Source of the DNA: Pseudomonas sp. MWU13-2100 | GTDB taxonomy: Bacteria > Pseudomonadota > Gammaproteobacteria > Pseudomonadales > Pseudomonadaceae | Assembly: GCF_023242365.1 (NCBI RefSeq) | Contig: NZ_JALLIX010000020.1 | Coordinates: 43,811 to 107,810 of the forward strand | Reading direction: 5' to 3' | DNA: 64,000 nt | Shown: in pieces, positions 16,795 to 25,989 of the stretch | Numbering within the stretch: the first letter of the stretch is position 1 | How the letters are laid out: each line of letters starts with the position of its first letter | Made by a program: the position numbers and the translations under genes | Notes under the pieces: model-generated | The model's database searches: none | The model's input: only the letters and a program-made list of their open reading frames with translations | What the model was told of the DNA's origin: nothing

Positions 16795-19700
16795 ATGAGA
16801 TCCGCCCTCGCTGGCACCACCTTGAGCGAAAACCAACAGGCTTCGCTGGTCTACACCCTCAGTGACTATTTTGCCCGCCGCCCGACCCTGGAAAGCGTCG
16901 CGCCGGGGCTTGTGCGGGACATGCTGGAAACTGAATTGCCGTCGTCCGCGGCACGGCTGGTGAATGCCGCACTCATTGAGCCGGAACCGGGCAAAGACGA
17001 CAGCACCCGTGTGCAATATCGGATCTTGCCCTTGGCGCACCTGCTGATCGAGCGCTTCCTGGGTGAAAAGGAACTGGTTCATCCGCCAGGCAGCTATCTG
17101 ACGCTCTATCCGGGCGCCGAGTATCCGCAGAAGTTGCTTCTGGGCGTTGAAAGGGTCGAGACGCTGCTGAGCGGATGGGCGCCGTTGCTACTGGATGCGT
17201 ATAAACAGGAGCTGGTCGACTTCTGGAGCTTGCCGTTGGAGCAGGATGCCGCGCCCTGGCAGCGGCTTTCCGAATTCTTCGCCGCGCAATTGCACCAGGC
17301 GTGCGCGGTGCTCTCGGGCGATGAACTGGCCACCGTGCAGATGGTGCTCGACTATCCCGACCTGGAGGCGCGCCGGGCCAGGTTCGGCGGTGACTGCGCG
17401 CAGGCCTATATCCCGATCATCGATACTCGCGACAAGGTTCCCGAGCCCTTGCATGTCCAGGCGCTGGTGTTGAGCCGCTGGGTCGGCAAGCGCCAGATCG
17501 TCTTGCTCTACAGCCTGTTCGGCGGAATCGAAGCGTTCGATTCCAGCGAAGCGCTTGAAGCCTCCCTGGGGTTGACCTTGAGCGGGCAGGGCTCGGATTT
17601 CAGGAATTACTCACCGGATCATCATGTCTTCGACGCCCTGACCGTGAGCCTGTTGGTACGCCAGTTGGAGGCCATTGCGGCGATCAAGCCGGACGACTAT
17701 CGCGATCTGCCGGCACTTGAACAGCGATTGCATGAGCTCAGCGGATTGCAGTCCCTGGTCGGTGCCTTCCGTTCCGGCCACGAGACGAAGCTGGGTCAGC
17801 TGCACGACTTGCTTCCCGGCTGGCTGCGCAATGCCGCGCCATCGCTTCGCACCTCTTATGGGGGGTATGTGGCGGCGCTGGCGTCGGTGCATCGACGGCA
17901 TGCCGGGAAGGCGTTTCTCGACGGCATTCCCGATATCCTCGCTTTTGCGCGCCAGGCATTGCAGGCGAGTCTGGAGAAAGAGTATCCAAAGGCCGTGCCC
18001 GTGTCGGTCGGCGATATCGGCCTGACCCTGACGCTGGGCACGAACAGCGCGGTCGAACTGGCCAACAAAAGCTTCAACCCTGCAGGCTTTCGCGATGCGA
18101 CGCGGGCCCAGGACTATGCCGCCCTGGCGTTGAAGAACCTCGAGGCCTTTCCGTGCACGGCGTCCGCGCAGGTGCGCTACAAAGGTCAGCCCGCGCCCGC
18201 CTGGATGACCTATGACGCGCTGCGTACGGCGGTGAGTGACGCCGATATCGGCAGGACCTACCCCGATTTGCTCAGGCAGAAACTGCAACATGACCTGGCC
18301 GAGCGCACCCGGCAGAAGGGGCTTTTTTCCGACTACCTGCGGGTGCTGTTGCCGATGTTGGCGCTGGAGTTGCGGCTCAACCAGCAATTGAGCGAACCCG
18401 CCCAGCGTTATGTCGAAGCGCTGGTGACGCAAGATGTGGGCGTTCAGACGGTCCTGGGACGGAGCATTGTAGTCAGGCCGCTGGCTTTGCTGGCGCACCC
18501 GAATGCCACGGCGGACCGCGTGCGTAACATGTTTGTGATCGGTCCGCAGGCGACGGGGCAGGGACCGCAGGTGTTGTTCTGCCCAGGCAGCGCCGCGCCC
18601 TTGCTCGAATTTTCTTCATTTGACGGTTTGTTGGCGGCCATCAAGGAGGAGGGGGCTTTGCAGCAGTCGGTCCTCGCTGGCCTGGATCCGCTGACGCGCT
18701 TGATCTATGACCATGGCGGGTTCGAGGAACCCCATCTGGGCAGCGTGATTGTTTCCGATTGGGACGTACCAGAGACCCCGCGGCCGGTTGCACTCGATAC
18801 CACACCGTTGTCCGGTTCGTTCGGCGCTGCGCTGTTCGCCGCCAGCGTCGAGACGTTGATCGCGCATGCCGAGGCCGACTCGGTGTCCAATGCCGAAGAC
18901 CGCTGGAATCGTTTCGTCGATCTGGGCTGGGCCCTGTTCGGCTTGCTGCAACCCTTTCTGCCCGGCCCGCTGGCGAGTCTGGGGTTGATCGTGCAATTGC
19001 TCTCCAGTCTCAAGACCTTCGCAGATCCCAATGCCGCGCAGCCCTGGGCGGCGTTCGCCGATGTCTTGCTGAACCTGGCGGTGGTGCTGGTGTATCACCG
19101 TCGGCCGCTCATCGCTAAAGCCGAGGTTGCTGCCGAGGCCGTGCGTCCCGGGCCGATCATCGACAACGCCGTGATCAAGGAGCCGGCGGTCAGCGTCGCG
19201 CGGCAGTTGGTGTTTGCCTGGACCCGTCCGGGACGTCAGTTCAGCGCCTCCGAACTGGTCCGGCTCGAGAAGTTCAAGCTGCCGCTGTCCGAGGCGCCGG
19301 GCAGCGTGCTGGCTTCGGGGGAGTGGCAAGGCTTGTATCAGCGTGACGGCTTGCTCTATGCCCAGGTCGACCAGGCCTGGTTTCGGGTGGCACGCAAGCT
19401 CGATGGGGTGGTGATCATTCATGACAGCCACCCGGCACTCCAGGGCCCCTGGCTGAAAAGCGACGGCGCGGGGCGCTGGCAGTTGGATCGTGGCCTGCGC
19501 CTGCTGGGTGGCGTGGGGGAGTTGAGTGTGCGCGCCGCGAAGAAGTTGAAGTCGCTGGAGAAAAAGGCCCGCGATCTGCTGGCCAGTGTGCCGGCGCTGC
19601 TGGCGGATGCCGAGCGCACGGCGAGCGTCGTGGCTTCGCCTCTCGACATCCAGAACATACTCGAGCTCAAGGCGCAGCCTTTTGAAGAGGCTATCAAGGA

Positions 19701-20172
19701 GTTGTGCGCGTTGACCCAAGGGCTTTCACAGTCACCCCGGTCGCTGATTTCCGATCTGGAGCAGGCGGCAAACACCTTGGCCAACCAGGGCCTGAGCCTG
19801 CGGATCAGGTTGACCAAGGAAAGGTTGCCGAGCGCTGCCGCTGTCGGGTTTCTGCACGCGCAAGGGCAGATCACGATCCGCAAGCTGGGTGAACGCCGGG
19901 ATATTTCCCAGGGCAAGGGCACCGATTTTCTTGAGGAGTACGGCATCAGCGACAGGCAGAGCGGGTCGTTTTGGTTCGCGCACTTCCATTACCCGACGGC
20001 GACCACGCCGGCGGCCAGCTATGTCAAAGCTCACCTCAAGACCCGCGCGCAGCGTTATCTGGGGCTCGGGTTTCAGATCGCCCAGGCGAGCGCCGGGGTG
20101 AAAGTCCAGCCCATCTGGCGCGGGCCGATTGACCCCGAGACGGCGGCGTTGTTCCTGTCTCCACGTGGTTGA
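16795..20172 (+). CDS. Large 1125-residue protein, possibly of the Pseudomonas DUF6543 (dermonecrotic-toxin-like) type
   Basis: A single uninterrupted frame with AGG ten bases before the ATG. There is no signal peptide. Most of the chain is helical, with long Leu/Ala-rich segments. A hydrophobic patch lies at about residues 705-775 (WALFGLLQPFLPGPLASLGL, then FADVLLNLAVVLVYH) and could insert in a membrane. Residues about 905-925 (AAKKLKSLEKKARDLLASV) look like a coiled coil. Overall architecture recalls the large Pseudomonas proteins annotated with DUF6543 near insect-toxin (Mcf/Fit) relatives, but I see no decisive catalytic motif. The gene stands alone, with no secretion genes or obvious immunity gene nearby. 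A hairpin follows 3 bases after the stop. Confidence 0.6.
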   Translation: MRSALAGTTLSENQQASLVYTLSDYFARRPTLESVAPGLVRDMLETELPSSAARLVNAALIEPEPGKDDSTRVQYRILPLAHLLIERFLGEKELVHPPGSYLTLYPGAEYPQKLLLGVERVETLLSGWAPLLLDAYKQELVDFWSLPLEQDAAPWQRLSEFFAAQLHQACAVLSGDELATVQMVLDYPDLEARRARFGGDCAQAYIPIIDTRDKVPEPLHVQALVLSRWVGKRQIVLLYSLFGGIEAFDSSEALEASLGLTLSGQGSDFRNYSPDHHVFDALTVSLLVRQLEAIAAIKPDDYRDLPALEQRLHELSGLQSLVGAFRSGHETKLGQLHDLLPGWLRNAAPSLRTSYGGYVAALASVHRRHAGKAFLDGIPDILAFARQALQASLEKEYPKAVPVSVGDIGLTLTLGTNSAVELANKSFNPAGFRDATRAQDYAALALKNLEAFPCTASAQVRYKGQPAPAWMTYDALRTAVSDADIGRTYPDLLRQKLQHDLAERTRQKGLFSDYLRVLLPMLALELRLNQQLSEPAQRYVEALVTQDVGVQTVLGRSIVVRPLALLAHPNATADRVRNMFVIGPQATGQGPQVLFCPGSAAPLLEFSSFDGLLAAIKEEGALQQSVLAGLDPLTRLIYDHGGFEEPHLGSVIVSDWDVPETPRPVALDTTPLSGSFGAALFAASVETLIAHAEADSVSNAEDRWNRFVDLGWALFGLLQPFLPGPLASLGLIVQLLSSLKTFADPNAAQPWAAFADVLLNLAVVLVYHRRPLIAKAEVAAEAVRPGPIIDNAVIKEPAVSVARQLVFAWTRPGRQFSASELVRLEKFKLPLSEAPGSVLASGEWQGLYQRDGLLYAQVDQAWFRVARKLDGVVIIHDSHPALQGPWLKSDGAGRWQLDRGLRLLGGVGELSVRAAKKLKSLEKKARDLLASVPALLADAERTASVVASPLDIQNILELKAQPFEEAIKELCALTQGLSQSPRSLISDLEQAANTLANQGLSLRIRLTKERLPSAAAVGFLHAQGQITIRKLGERRDISQGKGTDFLEEYGISDRQSGSFWFAHFHYPTATTPAASYVKAHLKTRAQRYLGLGFQIAQASAGVKVQPIWRGPIDPETAALFLSPRG

Positions 20173-20174
20173 AT

Positions 20175-20205
20175 CTGTAGGAGCAGCCGGTCGACGCTCC
20201 TACAG
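20175..20205. repeat. Short REP-like hairpin
   Basis: CTGTAGGAGC and GCTCCTACAG form a perfect 10-base inverted repeat around an 11-base loop, between two convergent genes. The sequence is of the TGTAGGAGC REP family found widely in Pseudomonas and could also stop transcription from either side. Confidence 0.7.
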
Positions 20206-20221
20206 GGGGACAGGGTAAGCC

Positions 20222-21322
20222 TCAGATCCCGGACTTGATCTTGGTCCAGGCCCGCGTGCGTGCCCGTTCGGCCTTCTGCTCCAGGGGCTGCAAGGTGTAG
20301 AGCGTCTTCATCGCCGCTGCGGTCGGGTACAGGTTGGGATTGTTACGAATCGCCGGATCGACCATTTCGGTGGCGTCCTTGTTCGGGTTCGGATAACCGA
20401 CAAAGTCGCTGATCGGCGCGATCACCTGGGGTTGCAGCAGGTAGTTGATAAAGGTGTAAGCGTCCTGGGTGTCCTTCGCCCCTTTGGGGATCGCCAGCAT
20501 GTCGAACCAGATCGGCGCGCCTTCCTTGGGCAGGCGCATGTCCACCACCACGCCGTTCTTGGCTTCCTTGGCGCGGTTGGCGGCCTGGGAGAAGCTGCCG
20601 GAATAACCGACGGCCACGCAGATGTCACCATTGGCAATGTCCGCCATGTACTTGGACGAGTGGAAATAGGTGATGTACGGACGGATCTTCAGCAACAGCG
20701 CCTCGGCTTTTTCATAGTCCTTGGGGTTGTTGCTGTTGGGGTTCAGGCCCAGGTGCTGCAAGGCCAGCGGCAGGATCTCCGACGGCGAGTCGAGCAGGGC
20801 GACGCCGCATTGCTTGAGTTTGCTGATGTTCTCTTCCTTGAAGATCAGGTCCCAGCTGTCCACCGGCGCCTTGTCCCCCAATGCCGCCTTGACCTTGTCC
20901 GGGTTGAAGCCGATCAGGATGGTGCCGTACATGTAGGGTACGGCGAACTTGTTGCCCGGGTCGTTGGCCTCGATCAGCTTCATCAGCTTGGGATCGAGGT
21001 GGTTCCAGTTCGGGATCTTGCTGCGGTCCAGCGGTTGGAACACGCCGGCTTCGATCTGTTTGGCAAGGAACACGTTGGACGGCACCACCACGTCATAGCC
21101 GGAGTTGCCGGTGAGCAGCTTGGCTTCCAGGGCCTCGTTGGTGTCGAAGATGTCGTAGACCAGCTTGACCTGGCTGTTCTGGGCCTTGAAGTCGTCCAGA
21201 GCCTTGGGGGTGATGTAGTCGAACCAGTTATAGACCCGCAGGGTGCGCTCCTCGGCGTGGGCGGCGGTGCTGAGCACAGCGGCGCAGAGGGCTGGGGCAA
21301 TCAGACGCTTGAGCTTGTTCAT
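20222..21322 (-). CDS. Polyamine-type ABC transporter substrate-binding protein (PotF/SpuD-like)
   Basis: A 366-residue periplasmic binding protein. A signal peptide (MNKLKRLIAPALCAAVLSTAAHA) precedes RTLRVYNWFDYITPKAL, the hallmark N-terminus of PotF/SpuD proteins. Family-typical segments such as YDVVVPSNVFLAKQIEAG, PYMYGTILIGFN and INYLLQPQVIAPIS follow. No permease or ATPase genes are adjacent, so it must share a transporter encoded elsewhere. It lies 12 bases after an acetylpolyamine amidohydrolase-like gene, as in the PA0321-PA0323 region of P. aeruginosa. Putrescine, spermidine or acetylated derivatives are plausible ligands. Confidence 0.9.
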   Translation of the reverse strand: MNKLKRLIAPALCAAVLSTAAHAEERTLRVYNWFDYITPKALDDFKAQNSQVKLVYDIFDTNEALEAKLLTGNSGYDVVVPSNVFLAKQIEAGVFQPLDRSKIPNWNHLDPKLMKLIEANDPGNKFAVPYMYGTILIGFNPDKVKAALGDKAPVDSWDLIFKEENISKLKQCGVALLDSPSEILPLALQHLGLNPNSNNPKDYEKAEALLLKIRPYITYFHSSKYMADIANGDICVAVGYSGSFSQAANRAKEAKNGVVVDMRLPKEGAPIWFDMLAIPKGAKDTQDAYTFINYLLQPQVIAPISDFVGYPNPNKDATEMVDPAIRNNPNLYPTAAAMKTLYTLQPLEQKAERARTRAWTKIKSGI

Positions 21323-21334
21323 TGTTCTAATTCC

Positions 21335-22366
21335 TCATTGAGCGTAGTGGAAACCTTCGAGTACGTTCACGGCATTGATGCCGATTTCTTCTACCGCGTA
21401 GCCGCCTTCCATGACGAACAGCGTCGGCTTGCCCAGGCGGGCGATGCGTTCGCCCATGCGCAGGTAATCCGGGCTGTCGAGCTTGAACTGGGAAATCGGA
21501 TCGTCCTTGAAGGTGTCCACGCCCAGGGAAACCACCAGCACATCGGGCGCGTAGCGTTCGATCTCGCCGCAGGCCTGCTCCAGCGCCGCACTCCATTGGT
21601 CCCAGGCAGTGCCGGCGGCCAGCGGATAGTTGAAGTTGAAGCCTTCGCCAGCGCCTTCGCCGAGTTCGTCGGCATAGCCGAGGAAGAATGGGAACTCGGC
21701 TTCCGGGTGGCCGTGGAGCGAGGTGAAAAGCACATCGCTGCGTGCGTAGAAAATCGATTGGGTGCCGTTGCCGTGGTGGTAATCGACGTCGAGGATCGCG
21801 ACCTTCTTGTGGCCCTGATCGAGGAAGGCCTGGGCGGCGATGGCGGCGTTGTTCAGGTAACAGTAACCGCCCATCAGGTCGCTGGCGGCGTGATGTCCCG
21901 GCGGGCGGCAGAGGGCGAAGGCGCCGCGGACGCCGCGCTGGATCTCGGCCTGGGCGGTGAGGGCGACCTGGGCCGCACTATAGGCCGCCTGCCAGGTGCC
22001 GGCGGTGATCGGTGCGCCGCCGTCGAAGCTGTAGTAGCCGAGTTCGCCGTGCAGGTTCTTCGGGATGACCCGACGCAGGGTGCGGGCCGGCCAGGTGAAG
22101 GGCAGCAGGTCGCCGTCATGGCCTAGTTCGGCCCAACGCTCCCAGGCGCCCTTGAAGAAGTTCAGGTAGGCCTCGTCGTGCACGCGGCGGATCGGCTCCA
22201 GACCGAAGTCTTCCGGTTCGCGCACCGGGCCCAGGGCCCGGTGTTGCACGCGGGCCAGCACATGGTCGGCGCGCGAGGGCATTTCGAAGCAAGGCATCAG
22301 TTGCCCGTCGATCAGCTCGCAGCGGCCGTGGTGCAGGTGGTGATCGTCTGAGTAGACCGTCAGCAT
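21335..22366 (-). CDS. Histone deacetylase-like amidohydrolase (acetylpolyamine aminohydrolase type)
   Basis: A 343-residue zinc amidohydrolase of the HDAC superfamily. The catalytic region shows LCRPPGHHAASDLMGGYCYLN (tandem His), DVDYHHGNGTQSIFYAR (zinc-binding Asp/His) and VVSLGVDTFKDDP (second zinc Asp). In Pseudomonas this type removes acetyl groups from acetylputrescine or acetylcadaverine, letting cells use acetylated polyamines. It is the first gene of a pair with a PotF-like binding protein, which fits uptake plus deacetylation. An AraC regulator gene lies upstream on the same strand. Confidence 0.9.
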   Translation of the reverse strand: MLTVYSDDHHLHHGRCELIDGQLMPCFEMPSRADHVLARVQHRALGPVREPEDFGLEPIRRVHDEAYLNFFKGAWERWAELGHDGDLLPFTWPARTLRRVIPKNLHGELGYYSFDGGAPITAGTWQAAYSAAQVALTAQAEIQRGVRGAFALCRPPGHHAASDLMGGYCYLNNAAIAAQAFLDQGHKKVAILDVDYHHGNGTQSIFYARSDVLFTSLHGHPEAEFPFFLGYADELGEGAGEGFNFNYPLAAGTAWDQWSAALEQACGEIERYAPDVLVVSLGVDTFKDDPISQFKLDSPDYLRMGERIARLGKPTLFVMEGGYAVEEIGINAVNVLEGFHYAQ

Positions 22367-22565
22367 TTATTGTTCTCCGATAGCGTGGACGTGGCGTCAT
22401 TCTTGATGCCTGGCGCTGTTGGGAGAACGGCGGGAGCGGCCAAAAGGGGATTGATATGGCCAAAAGATGTGTCCTGATTTCGCCCCTGAACGGGGCATAA
22501 GGGCTCTTTTTGGGGGCGCAACACGCGGTCCTGGTCGGGCGTTGTTGGCGTGGCCTTGGGGGGAC

Positions 22566-23558
22566 TCAGGGGCGGAACTGGCTTGGACTGACCCCACTCC
22601 AGCGCACGAAGGCATGGCGGAAGCTGGCGGTTTCGCTGAAGCCCAGTTCATCGGCAATGCGGTGAATCGGTAGCTGACCTTCCCCGAGTAACTGCTTGGC
22701 CCGCTCGAAGCGCAGTTCGTCGAGCAGCTCCTGATAGCTGCAGCCCAGGTCGTTGAGGTGCCGGCGCAGGGTGCGGGCCGAGCATTTCATCTGTTCGGCC
22801 AGGCCCTCCAGGCCTGGTGCGGTATGCAATTGCGCGGCGAGCAAGTGGCGGATGCGCCCGAGCCAGGCCTGGCGACCGGTGAACTCCAGGTTGTGCTTGC
22901 GACAGCGCTCGGCCATGGCCTGGTGAGTGATGGCGTCCGCCAGGGGCAAGGGTTGCTCCAGCCAATGCTGGTCGAAGGCGAAGGCGTTGCTGCCGGCCGA
23001 GAACTGTAGCGGGCAGTCGAAGCTGTCGTTGTAGTCGGCTTGATAGTCCGGGGCTTCGTGCTCGAAGCGCGCCGCCAGCAAGGGCAGCGGGTGTCCGAGC
23101 AGGTCGTCGCAGATGACTTTCAGCGAGGCCAGGCACAGCTCGGTGTTGAACACCGCCAACTGCGGATTTTCCCGATAATCCGCGGCGCTGAACCAGATCC
23201 GTTCGCCGTCGGCTTCCAGGCTCAGTTCGAACAGTGTTCCCAATAGCGCCGGATAGCGCAGGGCCAGGCGTAAAGCGTCACCGAAGGTGGCACTGGTGAG
23301 CAGGGCATAGCCGAGGATGCCATAGGCCGAGACATGCATGCGTCGGCCCAGTTCCAGACCGATTTCCCGGCGCAGGGCCACGGCGTTGCTGCACACCTGC
23401 ATTTCCTGGTTGGTGGTGATGCGGGTATCGGCGCGGCTCAGGTCGGCGGCGCTGATGCCGCTGCCGGCCAATAGCGCATCGCTGGAAATACCCTTGTCGC
23501 GGAAGGCGTTGAGCACCAGGGAAACCGCGTTGAGGGTGGTTAGGTGCGAGTGCAGCAT
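22566..23558 (-). CDS. AraC family transcriptional regulator
   Basis: A 330-residue regulator. The N-terminal 190 residues resemble the arabinose-binding-like domain of the OruR/ArgR-type AraC proteins (GISSDALLAGSGIS, then ISVYGILGYA-type sequence, here HVSAYGILGYALL). The C-terminus has the AraC double helix-turn-helix (LAEQMKCSARTLRRHLNDLG and IADELGFSETASFRHAFVRW-SGVSPSQFR). It is transcribed toward the amidohydrolase and binding-protein genes with a 200-base gap, so control of polyamine use is a reasonable inference. Confidence 0.9.
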   Translation of the reverse strand: MLHSHLTTLNAVSLVLNAFRDKGISSDALLAGSGISAADLSRADTRITTNQEMQVCSNAVALRREIGLELGRRMHVSAYGILGYALLTSATFGDALRLALRYPALLGTLFELSLEADGERIWFSAADYRENPQLAVFNTELCLASLKVICDDLLGHPLPLLAARFEHEAPDYQADYNDSFDCPLQFSAGSNAFAFDQHWLEQPLPLADAITHQAMAERCRKHNLEFTGRQAWLGRIRHLLAAQLHTAPGLEGLAEQMKCSARTLRRHLNDLGCSYQELLDELRFERAKQLLGEGQLPIHRIADELGFSETASFRHAFVRWSGVSPSQFRP

Positions 23559-23720
23559 GTTCGGTTCCGTCCATGGGAGGTATGGGAATCGAGCAAGTTG
23601 TGTGCCGTCGGCTGATAAATACGCGGCGGCACCTTCGGTGTGCTGGCAGTGGCAGAGCTTGAGGGGGGTGAAGGGTATCAGGGGTGTGAAGGGTATGAGG
23701 AGAGAGATGTGGGAGGGAGA

Positions 23721-23810
23721 TGTGGGAGCGGAGCTTGCCCGCGAAGAACGATAACTCGGTGTTTCTGAAAAAACGCGGCGTCTTCTTCGCGGGCAAGCTC
23801 CGCTCCCACA
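23721..23810. repeat. REPIN (two inverted REP sequences)
   Basis: TGTGGGAGCGGAGCTTGCCC and its extension to CGCGAAG (23721-23746) is perfectly inverted at 23785-23810, with a 38-base spacer. The same 26-base arms recur at 30396-30486 and 33312-33403. Confidence 0.88.
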
Positions 23811-23828
23811 AGCGCCGGGGGCGGTGTT

Positions 23829-24224
23829 TCAGGCTTGAGTCGGCTGCGACCCTGCCAACAAGGCATCGACCACCGCCCGGGCCATTTCCACCGAATGGAT
23901 CATCGACCAGATCAACCCGCGTTCGACGCCGCTGCCATATTCGGTGATTTCATCGGAGACTTCTTCGGCACAGCGCAGCATCAGCGATACATGGATCAGC
24001 GCCTGCTCGGCACTGATGCCTTCCTGCACGTTGAACAGCGAGAGGTGACGGCAGTCGTTGACGCAGCCGGGGCGGGCGGCGGTTTCTTTCAGGGCGGCCA
24101 GCAGCGGCGGTTCGTGGCGCTGACTGTTGAGGACCTGCAAGAGGTCGGCGTTGGCTTTCTTGAGAATGGCGGTGATGCGGGCGCGGGCGGTCCTGCTGGG
24201 CGGATCAGGGACGATTTTATCCAT
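23829..24224 (-). CDS. DUF6124 family protein
   Basis: A 131-residue protein starting MDKIVPDPPSR at 24224 with GGAG seven to ten bases upstream. It shares the order ISAEQALIHVSLMLRCAEE ... GVERGLIWSMIHSVEMARAV with the protein at 61741-62166, a paralogue in this window. Both resemble the DUF6124 family of Pseudomonas, whose function is unknown. It is predicted to be helical and cytoplasmic. It stands alone, downstream of repeats. Confidence 0.8.
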   Translation of the reverse strand: MDKIVPDPPSRTARARITAILKKANADLLQVLNSQRHEPPLLAALKETAARPGCVNDCRHLSLFNVQEGISAEQALIHVSLMLRCAEEVSDEITEYGSGVERGLIWSMIHSVEMARAVVDALLAGSQPTQA

Positions 24225-24645
24225 GCGATGACTCCTATTGATGTCATGGAGCCGACACTGTTCGCGACTAAACGAAGGGGGTGGCGGCTGTACGCAGGTT
24301 AGTCGACCGGCCAATAGGAAACCGGCGCACCCGAGGGTGCCCTACGCACAGCCACCATAAACCTGGGGGGGCATAAAAAACGCCGGCCATAAGGTATGGG
24401 GGCGCTGTGCGCCTATTGAGCTCGGGCGACTAAACCCGTTCACTGCAATTGGGCAGTGACAAACGGAGACTAGTCACGTGGCTGGACAGGCGCAAGGCGT
24501 TGGGATTTTCTAGGAAATGTCGCTCAAGAAAAAGCGATTTGTCTGGTGTGTAGGCTGGTTAGCTCATGAAATTTGAAGTCGGGCGCGGTTTTGTGGCAAA
24601 CCCTGTGCCGTTCAGTCAAGGCAATTTGAAATCAAACGCGGACTT
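24225..24645. other. Intergenic region with repeated GACTA motifs and hairpins
   Basis: No gene is seen. GACTAAA, its inverse TTAGTC, GACTAAA again and GACTAGTC occur at about 24267, 24300, 24428 and 24468. A perfect 7-base inverted repeat (TCACTGC-AATTGG-GCAGTGA) sits between the last two. A C/G hairpin follows TTAGTC. The pattern suggests binding sites or a mobile-element remnant; the DUF6124 promoter should also lie here. Confidence 0.4.
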
Positions 24646-24791
24646 GTGGCGAGCGGGCTTGTCGGAATGCCGCACTGCCGCTCTCGGCTGCGAAGCAGTC
24701 GTAAAACCAGGCACCTCGGTCTGCCTGATAGACAGAATGCACCGGTTTTAGGGCCGCTTCGCGACCCAGCGCGGGCAAGCCCGCTCGCCAC
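24646..24791. repeat. Composite REP element, copy 2
   Basis: It begins GTGGCGAGCGGGCTTG and ends with the same 24-base arm as the copy at 2351-2481. It shares the interior AAAACC ... CTGCCTGATAGAC ... CCGGTTTTAGGG-CCGCTTCGCG. The left arm has diverged after 16 bases, so the inverted ends are no longer perfect. Confidence 0.8.
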
Positions 24792-24851
24792 AGTGGATCG
24801 CGTTCGGCTTCAAATTCCCTGACGTGACTAACGGGCGAGTTGAGCGGTGGT

Positions 24852-25856
24852 TCAGCTCAACTCGCCACACAGATCCAGCTCGACCAACCGCCGCACTTCA
24901 GTCAGCTCCAGACCCGCGCCCAGCAACGCATGCAGTTTGCCGAACACCGCCTCGCGGGTCATGCCGCCGCCGGACAGCACGCCGACACCGCGCAAACGGC
25001 TACCGGCTTCATACACGTCCAGCTCGACGCCACCTTCATGGCACTGCGTGACCGCCACCACCACAACCCCCTTGTCCCGCGCCCGCTCAAGGCTGGCGAG
25101 AAACGCCGGATTATCGCTCGGCCCAGTGCCGCTGCCGAAGCACTCCAGCACCAACGCCTGGATACCGCTGTCGATCATGCCGTCCAACTGCGCGGCGCCG
25201 ATGCCCGGTACCAGCGGCAACACGCCGACGCTCGCCAGTTGCTTGCCCTGGCGATAATCCAACTGCGCCGGCAGCGCCTCGACCTTGGCCCCGCCACCCG
25301 TGCGATTCAGTGCCGCAAACGGATGCCGGCCAAAGCTGCGAATCTTCGCGCAACGGGTCGGCGAGAGCATTTCACCGTGGAAGTGCAGGTGCACGCCCGG
25401 CGCCAGGCCCTGGCCCAACGCGACCAGCGCGCCGCAGACGTTCTCCCAGGCATCGCTGTCCGGTACGCCCGCCGGCAGCATGGAACCGGTGAACACCACC
25501 GGTACCGGCAAGCCCAGCAACTGGAAACTCATGGCCGCCGCGCTATACGCCAGGGTGTCGGTGCCGTGCAAAACCAGCAGGCTGTCGCACTGCTGCCCGT
25601 CCACCGCTTCGATCACCGCATCGCGCAGGCGCTGCCAGTACTCGGGGGTCATGTTGGCGCTGTCGATCAGCGGCGCCATCTCGCGAAAACGCCAGTCCGG
25701 CACGCTCAGGCCAGGCTGGCCGGCGAGCTGTTCGCGCATCCGCGCTTCGAAACCAGACGCCGGGGCCAGACCGTTGGCGCTGGCCTGCATGCCGATGGTG
25801 CCGCCGGTATAGAGCACCATGACGTGCTGCGCGGCAGGATAGGAAGCGGAAGTCAT
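24852..25856 (-). CDS. L-asparaginase (cytoplasmic type)
   Basis: A 334-residue asparaginase that hydrolyses asparagine to aspartate and ammonia. Both signatures are present: VLYTGGTIGM with the first catalytic Thr, and VLHGTDTLAYSAAAMSF with the second Thr-Asp pair. The start ATG at 25856 has AGGAGAA nine bases upstream. No signal peptide is present, so a cytoplasmic type I-like role is likely. It lies downstream of an AGCS carrier and aspartase on the same strand; together they could import and degrade amino acids to fumarate. Confidence 0.92.
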   Translation of the reverse strand: MTSASYPAAQHVMVLYTGGTIGMQASANGLAPASGFEARMREQLAGQPGLSVPDWRFREMAPLIDSANMTPEYWQRLRDAVIEAVDGQQCDSLLVLHGTDTLAYSAAAMSFQLLGLPVPVVFTGSMLPAGVPDSDAWENVCGALVALGQGLAPGVHLHFHGEMLSPTRCAKIRSFGRHPFAALNRTGGGAKVEALPAQLDYRQGKQLASVGVLPLVPGIGAAQLDGMIDSGIQALVLECFGSGTGPSDNPAFLASLERARDKGVVVVAVTQCHEGGVELDVYEAGSRLRGVGVLSGGGMTREAVFGKLHALLGAGLELTEVRRLVELDLCGELS

Positions 25857-25989
25857 TGATGGTTCTCCTGGACGAATGCACCTTGCGCCGCAGCATGCCT
25901 GCGCGCGCAAGGTGTGTCACGTCGAGCGGCAGGACGCCACTCGTTGGTATCTGTCGCGTCGGACGGCAGGGCGCCGCCCGTGGGAGCGA

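Noticed and set aside
25879..25914. CACCTTGCGC / GCGCAAGGTG hairpin as a terminator between the AGCS carrier and asparaginase
   Set aside because: The 10-base stem is real, but no T-run follows on either strand, so I do not call a terminator; it may be a leader structure.
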